Positions 12,605 to 23,346 of a stretch of DNA of 64,000 bases are shown here, piece by piece. The stretch lies in NCBI GenBank assembly GCA_019188255.1, contig JAETXT010000010.1:1116001-1180000 (forward strand). The letters are read 5' to 3'. This DNA comes from Verticillium longisporum (Eukaryota; Ascomycota; Sordariomycetes; Glomerellales; Plectosphaerellaceae). The notes under the pieces are model-generated. The model saw nothing but the letters and a program-made list of their open reading frames with translations. It made no database searches and was not told where the DNA came from. A program made the position numbers and the translations under genes. Position 1 is the stretch's first letter, and each line of letters opens with the position of its first letter.

Positions 12605-13940
12605 TCAGGACCTGCCTGCACTGTGTTCGGTATTGGTACACCATGCGCTGGATTCGGGTGGCGTTCGTGTCTTTGTCTAGTTCAAAGTCTGACTGCTCCA
12701 GCTTTTCCAGCTCCTGCATGGCTTTTGCTTGAATAATGGCCATGGTCTGTTCCAAGATTGGCGTGAACTCGTCAGGAAGCTTGCCCGTCAACACGGCCTT
12801 CAGGCGTTCTTCGTCAGAATCCTTAGCGTCTGACGGAACATTGATGGTATTTCGCTGTTCGGGCGTTGTCTGGAGGAGGAACAACTGCCAAATAAGGGCA
12901 TCTTGCACGTGGCGAAAGGCGGGCAGCACTGAGGCCGGGTCGATATTGGGCAGAGTCAGCTGACGATGGGCCGCCAGAGAGCTTGGGTCAGCGACCGGGC
13001 GGAGAGAGAAGAAGAAGGAGCGCGGCTTGGCAGAGTCTGCGAGTGAAGAGGCCGTCTCGTCGGCCGTTCGAAGCTGCAGGTGCACAAAGTCGTTGTGAAG
13101 GGTCGGCGATTCAGGGATGAGGAAGCCATATGCTAGCATGAGCTCGGCGTTGGTCTTTGAGCCGTAGTTATTGAAGACTTGGGCGCCAGATTCGTATGCG
13201 TCAAGCGTTTTGAGAACCGTGGTACTCGTACCTGGAGCAATATCCCACGAAATCCCAGCTGAATGCGAGTGATTTCCAATATCGAACAGGGGCATCAGGA
13301 TGTGAAAGTCATCAATCGCACACCCTTCAGGCAGAGGCAAACTCTCGTGGTCAGGAACCACCCGAGAAGGCCTGAAGCTGCGACTTGTGAAAATGCTGTA
13401 GGCCCAGTTGTAGAGGAGGCGTGTGTAGTCGTTCGCATTTGGTAAGGCCGCGAGCAGTGGAGTAGCCTGTTTGTATTCGGCCTTGAGCCGGGCCTTGATC
13501 TCGGCAACAACAGTGTGAATGTTGGTGTCCTCCAATAACTCAATGTCGTCAGAAGGCCACAGTGGCGGTAGACTCCATGAAGATAACTGGTCCGGCTGAG
13601 GAAGCGTGCAAATGTAGGGGTACCAAAAAGAGTCGCGCCCTAAGAGGTATTGTTTCATGAGAAAGAAGCGGGCGACGACATGTGGGGGTATATTTTCGAC
13701 AAACTCTCTTGGCAGAGGCTGTGCGTCATCGTGGGATTCATACCCGTGGGCTTTCAGGTCGAGGGTGTTGAGATACGACAGTGTGAGACTGAATGGACAG
13801 GTGGCGATCGTCTCACCAGGGCTCAGCTGCTGCCCGACCCTCACGCGAAAAGAATTGCCAGTGTCGTTGTCGTTGAATACTTCAACAGCGGGATGGAGCT
13901 CTGCCCCATGAGAGCTGGCCCAGGAAGTAAGTGCCTCCAT
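12567..13940 (-). CDS. SET-domain protein lysine methyltransferase (RLSMT/SETD6-like)
   Basis: A 457-residue single-exon protein. The N-terminal part (residues about 20-60) has the split-SET beginning with GETIATCPFSLTLSY. The core is at about residues 215-290, with LMPLFDIGNHS and then VFNNYGSKTNAELMLAYGFL, the signature that binds S-adenosylmethionine and the target lysine in the Rubisco-LSMT/SETD6 class. A C-terminal helical substrate-binding domain follows. Such enzymes methylate non-histone proteins such as ribosomal proteins and elongation factors; the target here is unknown. The ATG at 13940 gives a family-typical start. The gene converges on the beta-lactamase-like gene. Confidence 0.88.
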   Translation of the reverse strand: MEALTSWASSHGAELHPAVEVFNDNDTGNSFRVRVGQQLSPGETIATCPFSLTLSYLNTLDLKAHGYESHDDAQPLPREFVENIPPHVVARFFLMKQYLLGRDSFWYPYICTLPQPDQLSSWSLPPLWPSDDIELLEDTNIHTVVAEIKARLKAEYKQATPLLAALPNANDYTRLLYNWAYSIFTSRSFRPSRVVPDHESLPLPEGCAIDDFHILMPLFDIGNHSHSAGISWDIAPGTSTTVLKTLDAYESGAQVFNNYGSKTNAELMLAYGFLIPESPTLHNDFVHLQLRTADETASSLADSAKPRSFFFSLRPVADPSSLAAHRQLTLPNIDPASVLPAFRHVQDALIWQLFLLQTTPEQRNTINVPSDAKDSDEERLKAVLTGKLPDEFTPILEQTMAIIQAKAMQELEKLEQSDFELDKDTNATRIQRMVYQYRTQCRQVLINVLESVEPPPE

Positions 13941-16403
13941 GGAACCGATGATATCAACCTTGTGTGAGCTTCGAAGGCCATGAGACGTTGGGGGTGGTGA
14001 AGTGTGCGAGTGTGAGAATTGAAGATTGTGAGTTGGTGTGGGTTGTGACGTAACCGCGAAGTGGGGGAGGGGGGGTGCTTCCTACAGTGCGTGCTCAGCC
14101 CTTTATTCCCTATCATGTACTGTAGACTTCTGTGCCCAGGCTCTCGAAAAGGCTGGTGGGATATCTCATTTTGACAACGCCCTATGTCTGGGTTACTGGT
14201 CCTACTAAGACATCGACCTTGTACTGATGTAGAAAAAGATTGAGGAATCTGGATCGCCACATGTGCGCTACTGCAGTAAGGCTATCCGGATTCCGGACCA
14301 TTGCTCCGTCTTTGGATTCCTGTAGTCTGCTGTTCTGCACAACAACCTCCTTTTGACTGGGCGAAAACGGTTCATTCGGCTTCAAGTCCGGGGATCAAAA
14401 GAAAGACAGTTCAAGCGACGGCATAGGCTTCCGGGCTTACCAGCTTTATCGTTACACATTTGCGTTGCTCTAATCTCGATCACGGACTCAAAGGGTGGGA
14501 TGTCAGATTCTATGCCCTACCCAAGAAGCAATGATTGTGTTTCAAGTGTGTCCGTGTGGCTGGCATCACTTTACGTCGATTCGGCCCACCCTCTTTTGAC
14601 ACCTTGTTTCTGCTCAAGGCCAAATTCGGCTCATATGATTTCATTTTTTGCAACGATGTCGACTGTGGCTTCATAGAACTTGCAGCAGTTGTGAGAACTT
14701 AGAAGGTTGCATTGGTTAGCAGGCCTGTAGCACCACCATCTTCTAGTTCTACTAACCGCCCATAACTTGTGGCCGGCTACATTTCTACTGGCTAGAGTTG
14801 CCACCGTTTTGTTCAGATGAGGATATATATAGCGAGCTGGAACGGGTAATATGAAGCGGCGAATCGGCCCCAGTTGTGGCGGACGCTCAGTGACAGACAT
14901 GTGGAAGGACTACTTGAGCGGGGAACTAGGATGTGTCATATCAAGCAAAAGGACTGGGAAGATGAAGCAGAGCGTCGAGTTTGCCTTCTCGCATGAGAAT
15001 ATTCGCAGCTCTTCGAAGTTTGTGAACTGGGTTGTTTGAGGCTATCAAAGTGTGGGTGTAATGCAGACTGTGTCTAGTGGGCGGAAGAAGGTTCTTCATC
15101 ATTTAGATGGACGAATACGCCCAACTCTCATAGTCTTCATACCGCGTCGCGTGGTGAACAGGCCAATAATTTCATTGAGTACACAGCTGTCTTTTCGAAT
15201 GGCACAACCTTTCAACGCTAGCTCGTCAGATTCACAAAGTATAGATAGCTACAGGAATCCCATTGCTAGAATTGGCGGACAGAGAAAAGGTGGAAGCCTA
15301 TGATGAGACCTATTAGTAGTCCGGATGCGACGAAACAGGAGGATCTAGGACAACCTTGGTAGCCTTTCAACAGCTCACAGAAGATCGAATCGAACGAATG
15401 GGAAGACTAAAATGAGTATCGGATCGAACACCAGCCTTGCGGCTGTGCATGACCCAAGGTAATCACACAGGTCGGCTGCTCCGCGACTGGCTCGCGACTA
15501 TAACGGTGGGTTACACAACCATTCACCGGTTCACCAAGTTTCGAGGTTCTGGGTATGTCTCACCGCCGCTCTCACGTCACGACCAGGTTACAATGTTACG
15601 CACACTGGGGAACCTCCGACTGGTGCCGGCGGCCGCACCTCGCCATCTACTGACACTAGACTGCTTAGGCATCCAAGTTCTTCTGTTCCCAATGTAAGGG
15701 TGTAGACGCAAGATAAAGACCGCCTCTTCGGTATTGGGCGACACCCCACGCACGGGACAGAACAGGCGAGCCTGAGCCACATAGTCGGAACACGCGCTTA
15801 CGCATGCAGGAGGCGCTTACATCCCTTTTCCGAAATCCCGTAACCTGGCCCGGCTCCAGGGCGTCGTCAAGTGATGAACCTCTCACTGAGAGTTTGCCAA
15901 AGATGGCAACCTTCACATCCACCGGTCGTTCTCGAAAGCAATGTTGTGCGCGTCGTGGTACTCAGCCTCGGTCAAATGGCGGCTTGTCGGTGGCAATCTC
16001 GCCATAGTTGTGATCAATGTGATGAAAACTCTTACCTTGTTTGGATACCAAGTCGACGCAAACTTTGGATGTGGCTTACATGTGTCTTGATTCTCCATCA
16101 ATGATGACCAATTTGATGACAGGATCTCGGCCGCTTCACGTCGAGCTTCATCAAGCGTTCAAAACGCGTGTACCAGGATTGTTCGTTTGGACGACTTACA
16201 TCACGGGTGTCATTTTCAGCCTTCTAGTTGCGAGTAGCGCACTCAGGGATATGATGTACCTCTTGGGCACTGTCAGAGGACAAAGATACATCCAATAGCG
16301 CAAGACCCTGTCGTCGTCATTGCTTCCATCAAGGGAGCATCTAGACCACCTCGTGCTAACAGCCGCGTCCGTGCTGCTAAACCAGAAAGGATACGGCGAC
16401 AGG
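13941..16403. other. Intergenic, no gene seen
   Basis: Divergent spacer between the SET gene and the small secreted protein. Only short arbitrary frames are present. A G-rich patch lies near 14060-14080. It presumably carries both promoters. Confidence 0.6.
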
Positions 16404-16410
16404 TATAAAA
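16404..16410 (+). promoter_or_regulatory. TATA box of small secreted protein gene
   Basis: TATAAAA lies 100-106 bp upstream of the ATG at 16510, a usual distance for a fungal core promoter. Confidence 0.5.
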
Positions 16411-16509
16411 GGGGGCCTTCCGTCGGTGATGCTGTTCTGATTTCTTGGAAAACATCACCAACAGACAGACAGACTCAGAAAACCATCTCGATAACCCAAG
16501 CCTTTCAGT

Positions 16510-16945
16510 ATGCACTTCATTACCATCACCACCACTGCCATGGCAGTCTTGGCCGGGATCGCCTCTGCTGGCATCCAAGCCCGCCAGGCAACGCCCACAT
16601 GCAACCCTGGCCAGTTCATCTGCGGCTTTGAGCTCCAAAGTCAGTAACGATATGCCTGCAAGGACTCAGTTTGACTGACATTCTCCAGACATCGGACGTC
16701 CCCTTTCGCAGCGTGAAGACGCGATCCGCCGCAAGCAACTCGAGCCTACCCAGGTCCGCCTTGACGGCCTCTTCCGTTGCGTGACCCCTAGTGCATCAGC
16801 CCCTAACGGCATCGAGTACGTATTCGGTTGCCGCAACACTGCTGGCGTTGAGGCCCTGGGCCAGTGCAACCCGCAGTTCTCGAAGACTCCTACGGACCCA
16901 AACGCGTACTGCCGCAACGGTCCCCCCAACCCCGCTGCGAAGTAG
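16510..16945 (+). CDS. Small secreted cysteine-rich protein, candidate effector
   Basis: A two-exon gene (16510-16639 and 16689-16945, 49-nt GT-AG intron) encoding 128 residues. Neither exon is long enough to stand out as an open frame. Residues 1-20 form a hydrophobic signal peptide ending around IASAG, with a following QARQ that could end a short propeptide. The mature part has six cysteines (in PTC, FIC, FRC, FGC, GQC and AYC), enough for three disulfides, and a basic REDAIRRKQ stretch after the second cysteine. I do not recognise a named family. Size, secretion and even cysteine number fit an effector, antimicrobial or surface protein. Codon use is strongly C-ending, supporting real expression. 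A TATA box stands about 100 bp upstream. Confidence 0.78.
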
Positions 16946-19504
16946 GCGTCCTTCGTTTGGAAGTCCACCATCGCCGTGCGGTTCCAAGATCAAGAATGAT
17001 CGCACGGGAGGTATTCCAGCCGAGGTTCTTTTCCCTTCTGATTTGTTCGCACTCATCACGCTGGCCAGCTTGTCATTCATTTGAGTCACGTCGTCGGTTA
17101 GTCCACTGAAACACGAATATAACTCTGATTTGGATCCAAACCTGAAGAGATGAAGAAGTGAACTATGGGATGCGTGACATTAAGGTGAGGTATATGTCTT
17201 GCAAACACTTGTCGACATCGTTTTGCCATGTAGCCGATACTTCGTGCTTTCCGTCAAGCCTGGTGGCCACAAACTCCGTCTCTCCGTAATCTGATTTTGT
17301 CTATAACTTATTAGGTTCAAGACATGAAATTCTGCGCTGTGAACAGAGCCCTGTTACACATCAAAATACACTGCAGCGAAAGCAATGTTGCTTCAGTCAA
17401 AACGTTCTAGTCCTTATGTGCCTCGAATGTAGGACAAATGTCACAGCGTACAGAGGTTGGTTTAGAAGAGTTGCTTGACGACTTCTACACGTTGTTCAAA
17501 ATGGTCAAGACCAGTGGCCGCTCTAGGCGCGGCATGTCTCAAGGTTGGAACGTATGCCTACATGGTTCACACGTTTACCTCGTGAAAGATTGACTCTTTT
17601 GCGCCGTTTGTCCTCGTACTGAAAAGGGGTGCGGAACATGAATGACGCAGCTATCAGCACACTGCGTCGTACAGACCTGCGATCCAGCCTGTTCATCTGA
17701 TAGTCTGTTGTGCTCAAAGCATATTAGTCCATATGGGGTTGTGCTTGTGGATGGGTTCCTAAATCCTAACACCCCGCTGGATTTCATCGGGTTACAACTG
17801 ACAGAACGAAACCCTCCCGGATCGCACTACCAGTCAGGTAACGGGCGGAAGCGATAAGCTCTACTGGATGAAAGTCGTCCCGGTACAAGACTCGAATCTT
17901 TTAGGCAGTGGCGAGTCTGGTAGCGTGTCCGGGTGATCAAGGATTGGAACGACCATATGGACAGCCTCCTGAGATATGTCGAAGTAACATGACGAAGACA
18001 GCACAAAGCATGGCGTTTCTCCTAAGTAAATATGGTCTGATGAGCTTGGCAAGGCAATCCCGGCGTCTACATGGATCAGGCAGGTACAGCAGGGAAGGCA
18101 GCCATCGTATGATTTCATCAGACCATCAGTCGTCACGTGGGCATCCAAGGCACATTGTGCTCGAATGTAAGTCTCGCATCGAGCCAAAGGATACGAACCA
18201 GACAGAGAAGATTCAAGACGTATCTCAAGGACAAGATGAACTGCCTGCTACTTGATGTTCCCTTTGACGTTTGGCATCTGACAGAAGACTTGATGCAACC
18301 TAGTGGTGATTGATCTGTACGGGGTAGAGGCTTTGGTTACTACAGCGGAGCCCAGCACACCAAGGTGCTGTACCCCGCCAAAGGCAGCACTAAATCCCCC
18401 CGCAAGCTGTCACCCATCCCGCCAGCTCGTTGCAGCATGTCAACCCCGCCGAGCTGGGAGACAGCTTGACTTCGAGGATAGCAGTTCCTCGCGTCACGGA
18501 CGCCAGAATGCAAGAAGATCCCGCATCGTGCCATTTAACTACATCAAAAAGTACAAGCGTGCAGAGAACACCTTGTAGATCTCGGAAGTCCGACCACAGC
18601 CAAGTCAAAGTGGCTCAGAACACGCAGCATTGCATGTTGCCACCAACCGGGTTGCCCGGGGCATGGTCGATTCTCCCATGAGACTCCAGCGCCGAATTAG
18701 TTCCTTCTGCCATCTGTCGTAGTTGGCGAGTGCGACGGGTCACGACAACGGCCTCGCACACCGACACTTCCCGTAACCCTGCATGCTCGTTGAAGGAGGC
18801 AGGTCGGGCAGCTACTGTCGCCAGAGGCTTAGTGGTTGAGGAAGGGGTGGGCAGCTATCACCGGCGGAAGGAAGGAAGCACGGCTCTTCATCAAGACTGG
18901 GGCAGGCTGATTGGTAGGAGGCCGGGTTCAGCGCCAGCCAGGCCGCTTGCAGCAAGTACAAACCCAAGGAGCCGCCTGGATGCAGGCTGGCCACTTCGTT
19001 CCTGCCAACGAGGGTGTAGGAAGGCCCTTCCGCGTCACCTCGTCACCTCGTCACCACCGTAGCTTCCTCCAATGTACCGTTGCACCACACGAGATATGGC
19101 AGGCACAACAGCCCACGCCCACTGGCATGCTTTCCGATTTATGCTCCGCCCTGGGCCTGATTCCAACCTTATGCCCTCGTAACGCAACGCAGCTGGAAGG
19201 ATTGACTGGCGGTTTACGGCGCCCGAGTGGCTCACGAGGCCTCGGGGCTGGCTGGGGAAAGGACCAAGACGAGATCATCCCGTCCCTCCTTCTCCATGCA
19301 CTCACACCAAGCTCTTTCCATTTAATACTGCAAAGCCGCAATTCCCCTCGTTGTCTGCCCAGCCTCTTCGTCTCGCCCTCTTCACGTCCATGGTCTTGTT
19401 GAGGCATCCATCGCTCTGCTGGGATATTGCAAGTTCGCGGCTAGCATTCAGACACGACTTATTTTTCAGAAACACGATTCATTCTCTTCCCCGCATTGGC
19501 CGCA
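16946..19504. other. Intergenic, no gene seen
   Basis: Over 2.5 kb without a supportable gene. Frames of about 110 codons on both strands near 17.9-18.2 kb overlap each other and match nothing I know. The right end is the trehalose phosphorylase promoter, with CT-rich patches near 19.3-19.4 kb. A triple CCTCGTCA direct repeat lies near 19037-19061. Confidence 0.55.
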
Positions 19505-21939
19505 ATGACGCCCACACAGGGCCGCAAGTTCTCCACGGGCACCTCGGTGCACCGAAAGAGACAGATGAGCACCATGCACGAGCAGGGCAACACCTTCGGC
19601 CCAGCATTGACGGTCAGCAGCCTCACACTGAGCCCCTCTGCCATCCAGCTTACCTGCGTACCGGCTTCCGTCTTGAAATTACTCTGCTGACGTAGGTGAC
19701 TTTTACTAAGACTCTCTTTGTTGGCATTTCGGCTGTGTTTGCCGATGATCATACTGCTGTCGTTGCCACTGCTGTCCACGATACCGTTTACCTCGTTGAC
19801 TTCACTGTCAAGAATGTCGTGCTTGACGATGCCCTTCGCATGGGGGAAGATGCCATTGCTGACTACGTCATTTCGACCCTCGAAGGCTACGAGCGTGAGA
19901 ACTACTCCAAGTTCATCGGTGCCGGCCTTCCCACAACCCTCAAGTACATGAGTCCTAGCCTATGCTCGCGTCTCTGGCTCGAGCTTGATATCGTCCCGGT
20001 TGTCACTCGTCCCGACGATGAGCACAAGGGGCAGAACTTTGGGACGTCAAGCGGGTTGACGAGCAAGCGGACTCGATGGCCCGAAAGTGTATCATGAACT
20101 TTGGGCCGTCTCTGGTGCCTCTTCTGCAGGTCGGCTTCCGCGGTGTTGTTCAGACCGATGCCGGATTCCGTGTCCACCTCACCACGGTGCAGAATCACAA
20201 GGATACATGCGGTCCTGCCACCTGGGATGCCATGATGCACTACGCCACCAAGCTGCGAACCAACAACGTCAAGGTGGCCTTCTTCAGCAGCACCCCCCAA
20301 GGTGGCGGTGTTGCCCTCATGCGTCACGCTCTCGTACGTTTCTCCCGAATGATGGGCGTCGATTTGACGTGGTATGGTATGTTTGCTCCTTCCACCAACA
20401 AACCGTCCCGCGTGTCTGGCTTCCCCCCCCCCCGCGATTCCATCACTAATCACAACTGCAAAGTGCCCAAGCCGCGCCCTGGCGTCTTCCGTATCACCAA
20501 GAACATTCACAACATCTTGCAAGGTGTCAGCCACCCCGACCAGAGAATCAGTAGGGATGAGAAGCAGAGCATTATCGACTGGATCACCGACAATGCCAAC
20601 CGATATTGGCTGTCCGAGGGTGGCCCGCTTCGCCCCCCCGAGGAAGGTGGTGCAGATGTTGTCATGGTGAGTCTCTCCCCCAACCTACGCACCCCACTCC
20701 TCCGACTTGCCACCCAGGTGGGGAGAAGCCAGGCGTCGCCTTTGGTAGAGCAAGCGGGACGCTCCCCACGATTGTTCTTGGAGCTACAACCTGGCGATGT
20801 TGCTGACGCTCGATCCCTAGATTGATGACCCCCAAATGCCTGGCTTGATCCCTTTGATCAAGAAGATTACACCTGAACGACCGGTGTTGTACCGCTCGCA
20901 TATTCAGATTCGCAACGACTTGACCACGAAGGATGGCACGCCGCAAGCTGACATTTGGGACTTCCTCTGGAGCAATATCCAACATGCCGACATGTTCATT
21001 AGCCACCCAATCCCCAAATTTGTCCCCCACAGTGTTCCATCGGAGAAGGTTGTTTACTTCCCCGCCACCACTGACTGGCTAGACGGCCTCAACAAGCCGT
21101 TGAACGAGTGGGACACTGGTTACTACGGCCATATCTACAACGCTGCCTGTCACAACCAGCGTATGACAGAGGTTGCGTGGCCTGCACGCAAGTACATTAT
21201 CCAATGTGCCAGGTTCGATCCCTCCAAGGGCATCCCGACAGTCATTGACTCTTACGCCGAGTTCCGTCGCTTGTGCGACGAAAAAGGCGTAACTGAAGTC
21301 CCTCAGCTGGTCGTGTGTGGCAATGGCTCGGTCGATGACCCGGACGCCAGCATGATTTACGACCAGACAATGGCCCAAATCGAGGAGCACTACCCTCATT
21401 TGAAGCATGACTGCAGTGTCATGCGCCTCGAACCCAACGATCAGCTCCTCAACACTATGCTGGCCAATGCACATGTTGTACTCCAGCTCTCCACACGCGA
21501 AGGCTTTGAAGTCAAGGTGTCCGAGGCCCTCCACGCCGGCCGTCCTGTCATCGCCACTCTCGCTGGAGGCATCCCTCTCCAAGTAAAAGACAAGGTCAAC
21601 GGCTTTCTGGTGGAGCCTGGTGACTGGCAAGCTGTCGCTGGCTACCTTCTTGATCTCTTCACAGACGACGAGCTACATCAGAAGATGAGCCATGCCGCAG
21701 CCACGGGCGTCAGTGATGAGGTCGGCACGGTAGGCAATGCACTTGGTTGGTACTACCTAGCATCCAAATGGGCCGAGGTTGGGGTTAAGCCCGGCCTACG
21801 AGGAGATAGAAAATGGGTTAATGACATGGCTCGCGAGGAAGCTGGCAAGCCGTACGCCGATGGCGAGAACCGTCTGCCTCGGCATTTCACCCAGGAGCCG
21901 AATCTTCCAAGTGTGGAAGGGGAATCTGTTCAGGCTTGA
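19505..21939 (+). CDS. Trehalose phosphorylase (GT4 family), one frameshift
   Basis: Four exons: 19505-19612, 19696-20376, 20464-20666 and 20821-21939, for about 703 residues, the normal length of the fungal retaining trehalose phosphorylase (CCG-9-like). The enzyme interconverts trehalose plus phosphate with glucose and glucose-1-phosphate in the cytosol. Visible signatures are SSTPQGGGVALMRHAL (nucleotide/phosphate-binding N domain), ADVVMIDDPQMPGLIPLI across the last splice, FISHPIPKFVP, and the GT4 E-x7-E motif in EGFEVKVSE followed by ALHAGRPVIATLAGGIPLQV. At 20038-20040 (TTT) the frame shifts: WDVKRVDEQADSMARK resumes in another frame, as if one base is missing from the T run. All other exons join perfectly. 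This suggests an assembly error, though a null allele is possible. Confidence 0.88.
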
Positions 21940-22558
21940 TTGATCCCAAGCAAGTGGTGCGCAAAAGTTAGTTGGTGGACAAGTCGATGATGTCTCTTTG
22001 TACGATCAACACGCCAAGTGCTCGGGCAGCATATCGATCAGGGCGCAATCGTCTGCTTGGTTTTGGTTTGCATTTCCTTATCTTCTGTCCTTAATGTTCC
22101 TCGTTGCTTCCTTGTAAGACAAAAAGTACCGGGCTAGAAAATACATACGACATGTCTGAATTCCGCCCACGGCTTTGTTGGCGCATCGTGTCGGTGTCAA
22201 TTTCGAGCTCCGAGAACGCGCTGAGGACTGATGCGGCTCGCTGCAAATGATGTCTCACGGAAGTTTGGCTCCTAAAGAACATTCCATTTAGCTGTAGTGT
22301 CCTGACATCAAACCGTCTGGGCAGTTCAGTCGCCAGGCAGCGCAGCTTGATGTTATGCCATAGGCTGTGGACTTCTGGAGGCCTCGTTCAATGGCCGAAA
22401 GCTCCGAGGCTGTTCGGAACACAATGAAGCCATGGCTAGACAGCCTTCGGAATGGAAAGATACACACTGTACTCTGAAACTATAACAAGTACTCAAAAGT
22501 CTCAAAGGAAGGAGGCTCAAGGGGAGTGTTGCCAGTACGCCCAACTTCCGTACGCGAC
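21940..22558. other. Intergenic
   Basis: 3' flank of trehalose phosphorylase and 5' flank of the TMEM205-like gene. No other feature seen. Confidence 0.6.
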
Positions 22559-23205
22559 ATGATTGTTCCCCCCAAGGCCCTGGACGTGTTCACCAAATAT
22601 GTCACTCAGCCCACACAAGCAGACTTCCTAGATCCCTTCCACCTTACTACATGTTCAACACTTCTCGGAACACAGTTTTTCCAGTCATTTATCAATACCA
22701 AGGTTTGCTACCAAGCTCTGCCCCGGTCTGCGTTCACGACGCTTCAGAAGCACCTCTTTCCAATCTACTTCAAGGTGCAATCTGTTCTCGTCCTCACCAC
22801 AATCATCACCTATCCCCTGGGCCCTCGAAGTCTTTTGAGCAGTCCGGAGGATCTTGTGCCCTTGAGTTTAGCTGGCATCACGGCATGTGTCAATTTCCTT
22901 GTCTTTGGGCCTCAAAGGTTGACGAAAATGATTTGCTGCATTCATCAAGGTAGGTCAAGCTTCATGCGATTCGATAACGATGGAAGCACCGAAGATTCAC
23001 AGAGACGATGGACAGAAAGAACGGCATACCTGCAGGGGAGGTGAGTGAAGATATGCGAGCTTTTCGCAGGGCCTTTTTGAGAGACCATGCCATGAGCATT
23101 CATCTCAATCTCCTTACAATTGGGAGTACCCTCTGGTATGGCGTTCGACTAGGTATGCATCTCAATTTCGCGGATCAGTCGCCTTCAAAATGGCATACGC
23201 ATTAA
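22559..23205 (+). CDS. TMEM205-like/DUF4149 membrane protein
   Basis: Two exons (22559-22949 and 23003-23205, 53-nt intron) give 197 residues. The pattern CSTLLGTQFFQSFINTKVCY, ALPRSAFTTLQKHLFPIYFK and hydrophobic segments at about residues 30-50, 75-100, 105-130 and 160-180 match the TMEM205-like four-helix family. The splice joins CIHQ to ETMDRK in frame, and the last helix AMSIHLNLLTIGSTLWYGVRL is typical. The fungal members have no settled function; they lie in internal membranes. The final 13 residues after GVRL are atypical. A GTATGC donor lies at 23151, so a further intron and a slightly different C terminus are possible. It ends 141 bp from the convergent DUF4246 gene. Confidence 0.75.
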
Positions 23206-23346
23206 GGACGACAATGGGCACGGTACAGTACGGATCTGGGTTGCGGATGTTGGACATTCATCCGAGAACGAGGATTGGTTGGTTGAAAGAAGTCATCATG
23301 TAAAATTAAACAGACATCGTCGACGATCCATTGCAATGCCCGATTC

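Noticed and set aside
17861..18255. Overlapping frames of about 110 codons on both strands
   Set aside because: No bias, motif or splice context favours either; treated as non-coding.
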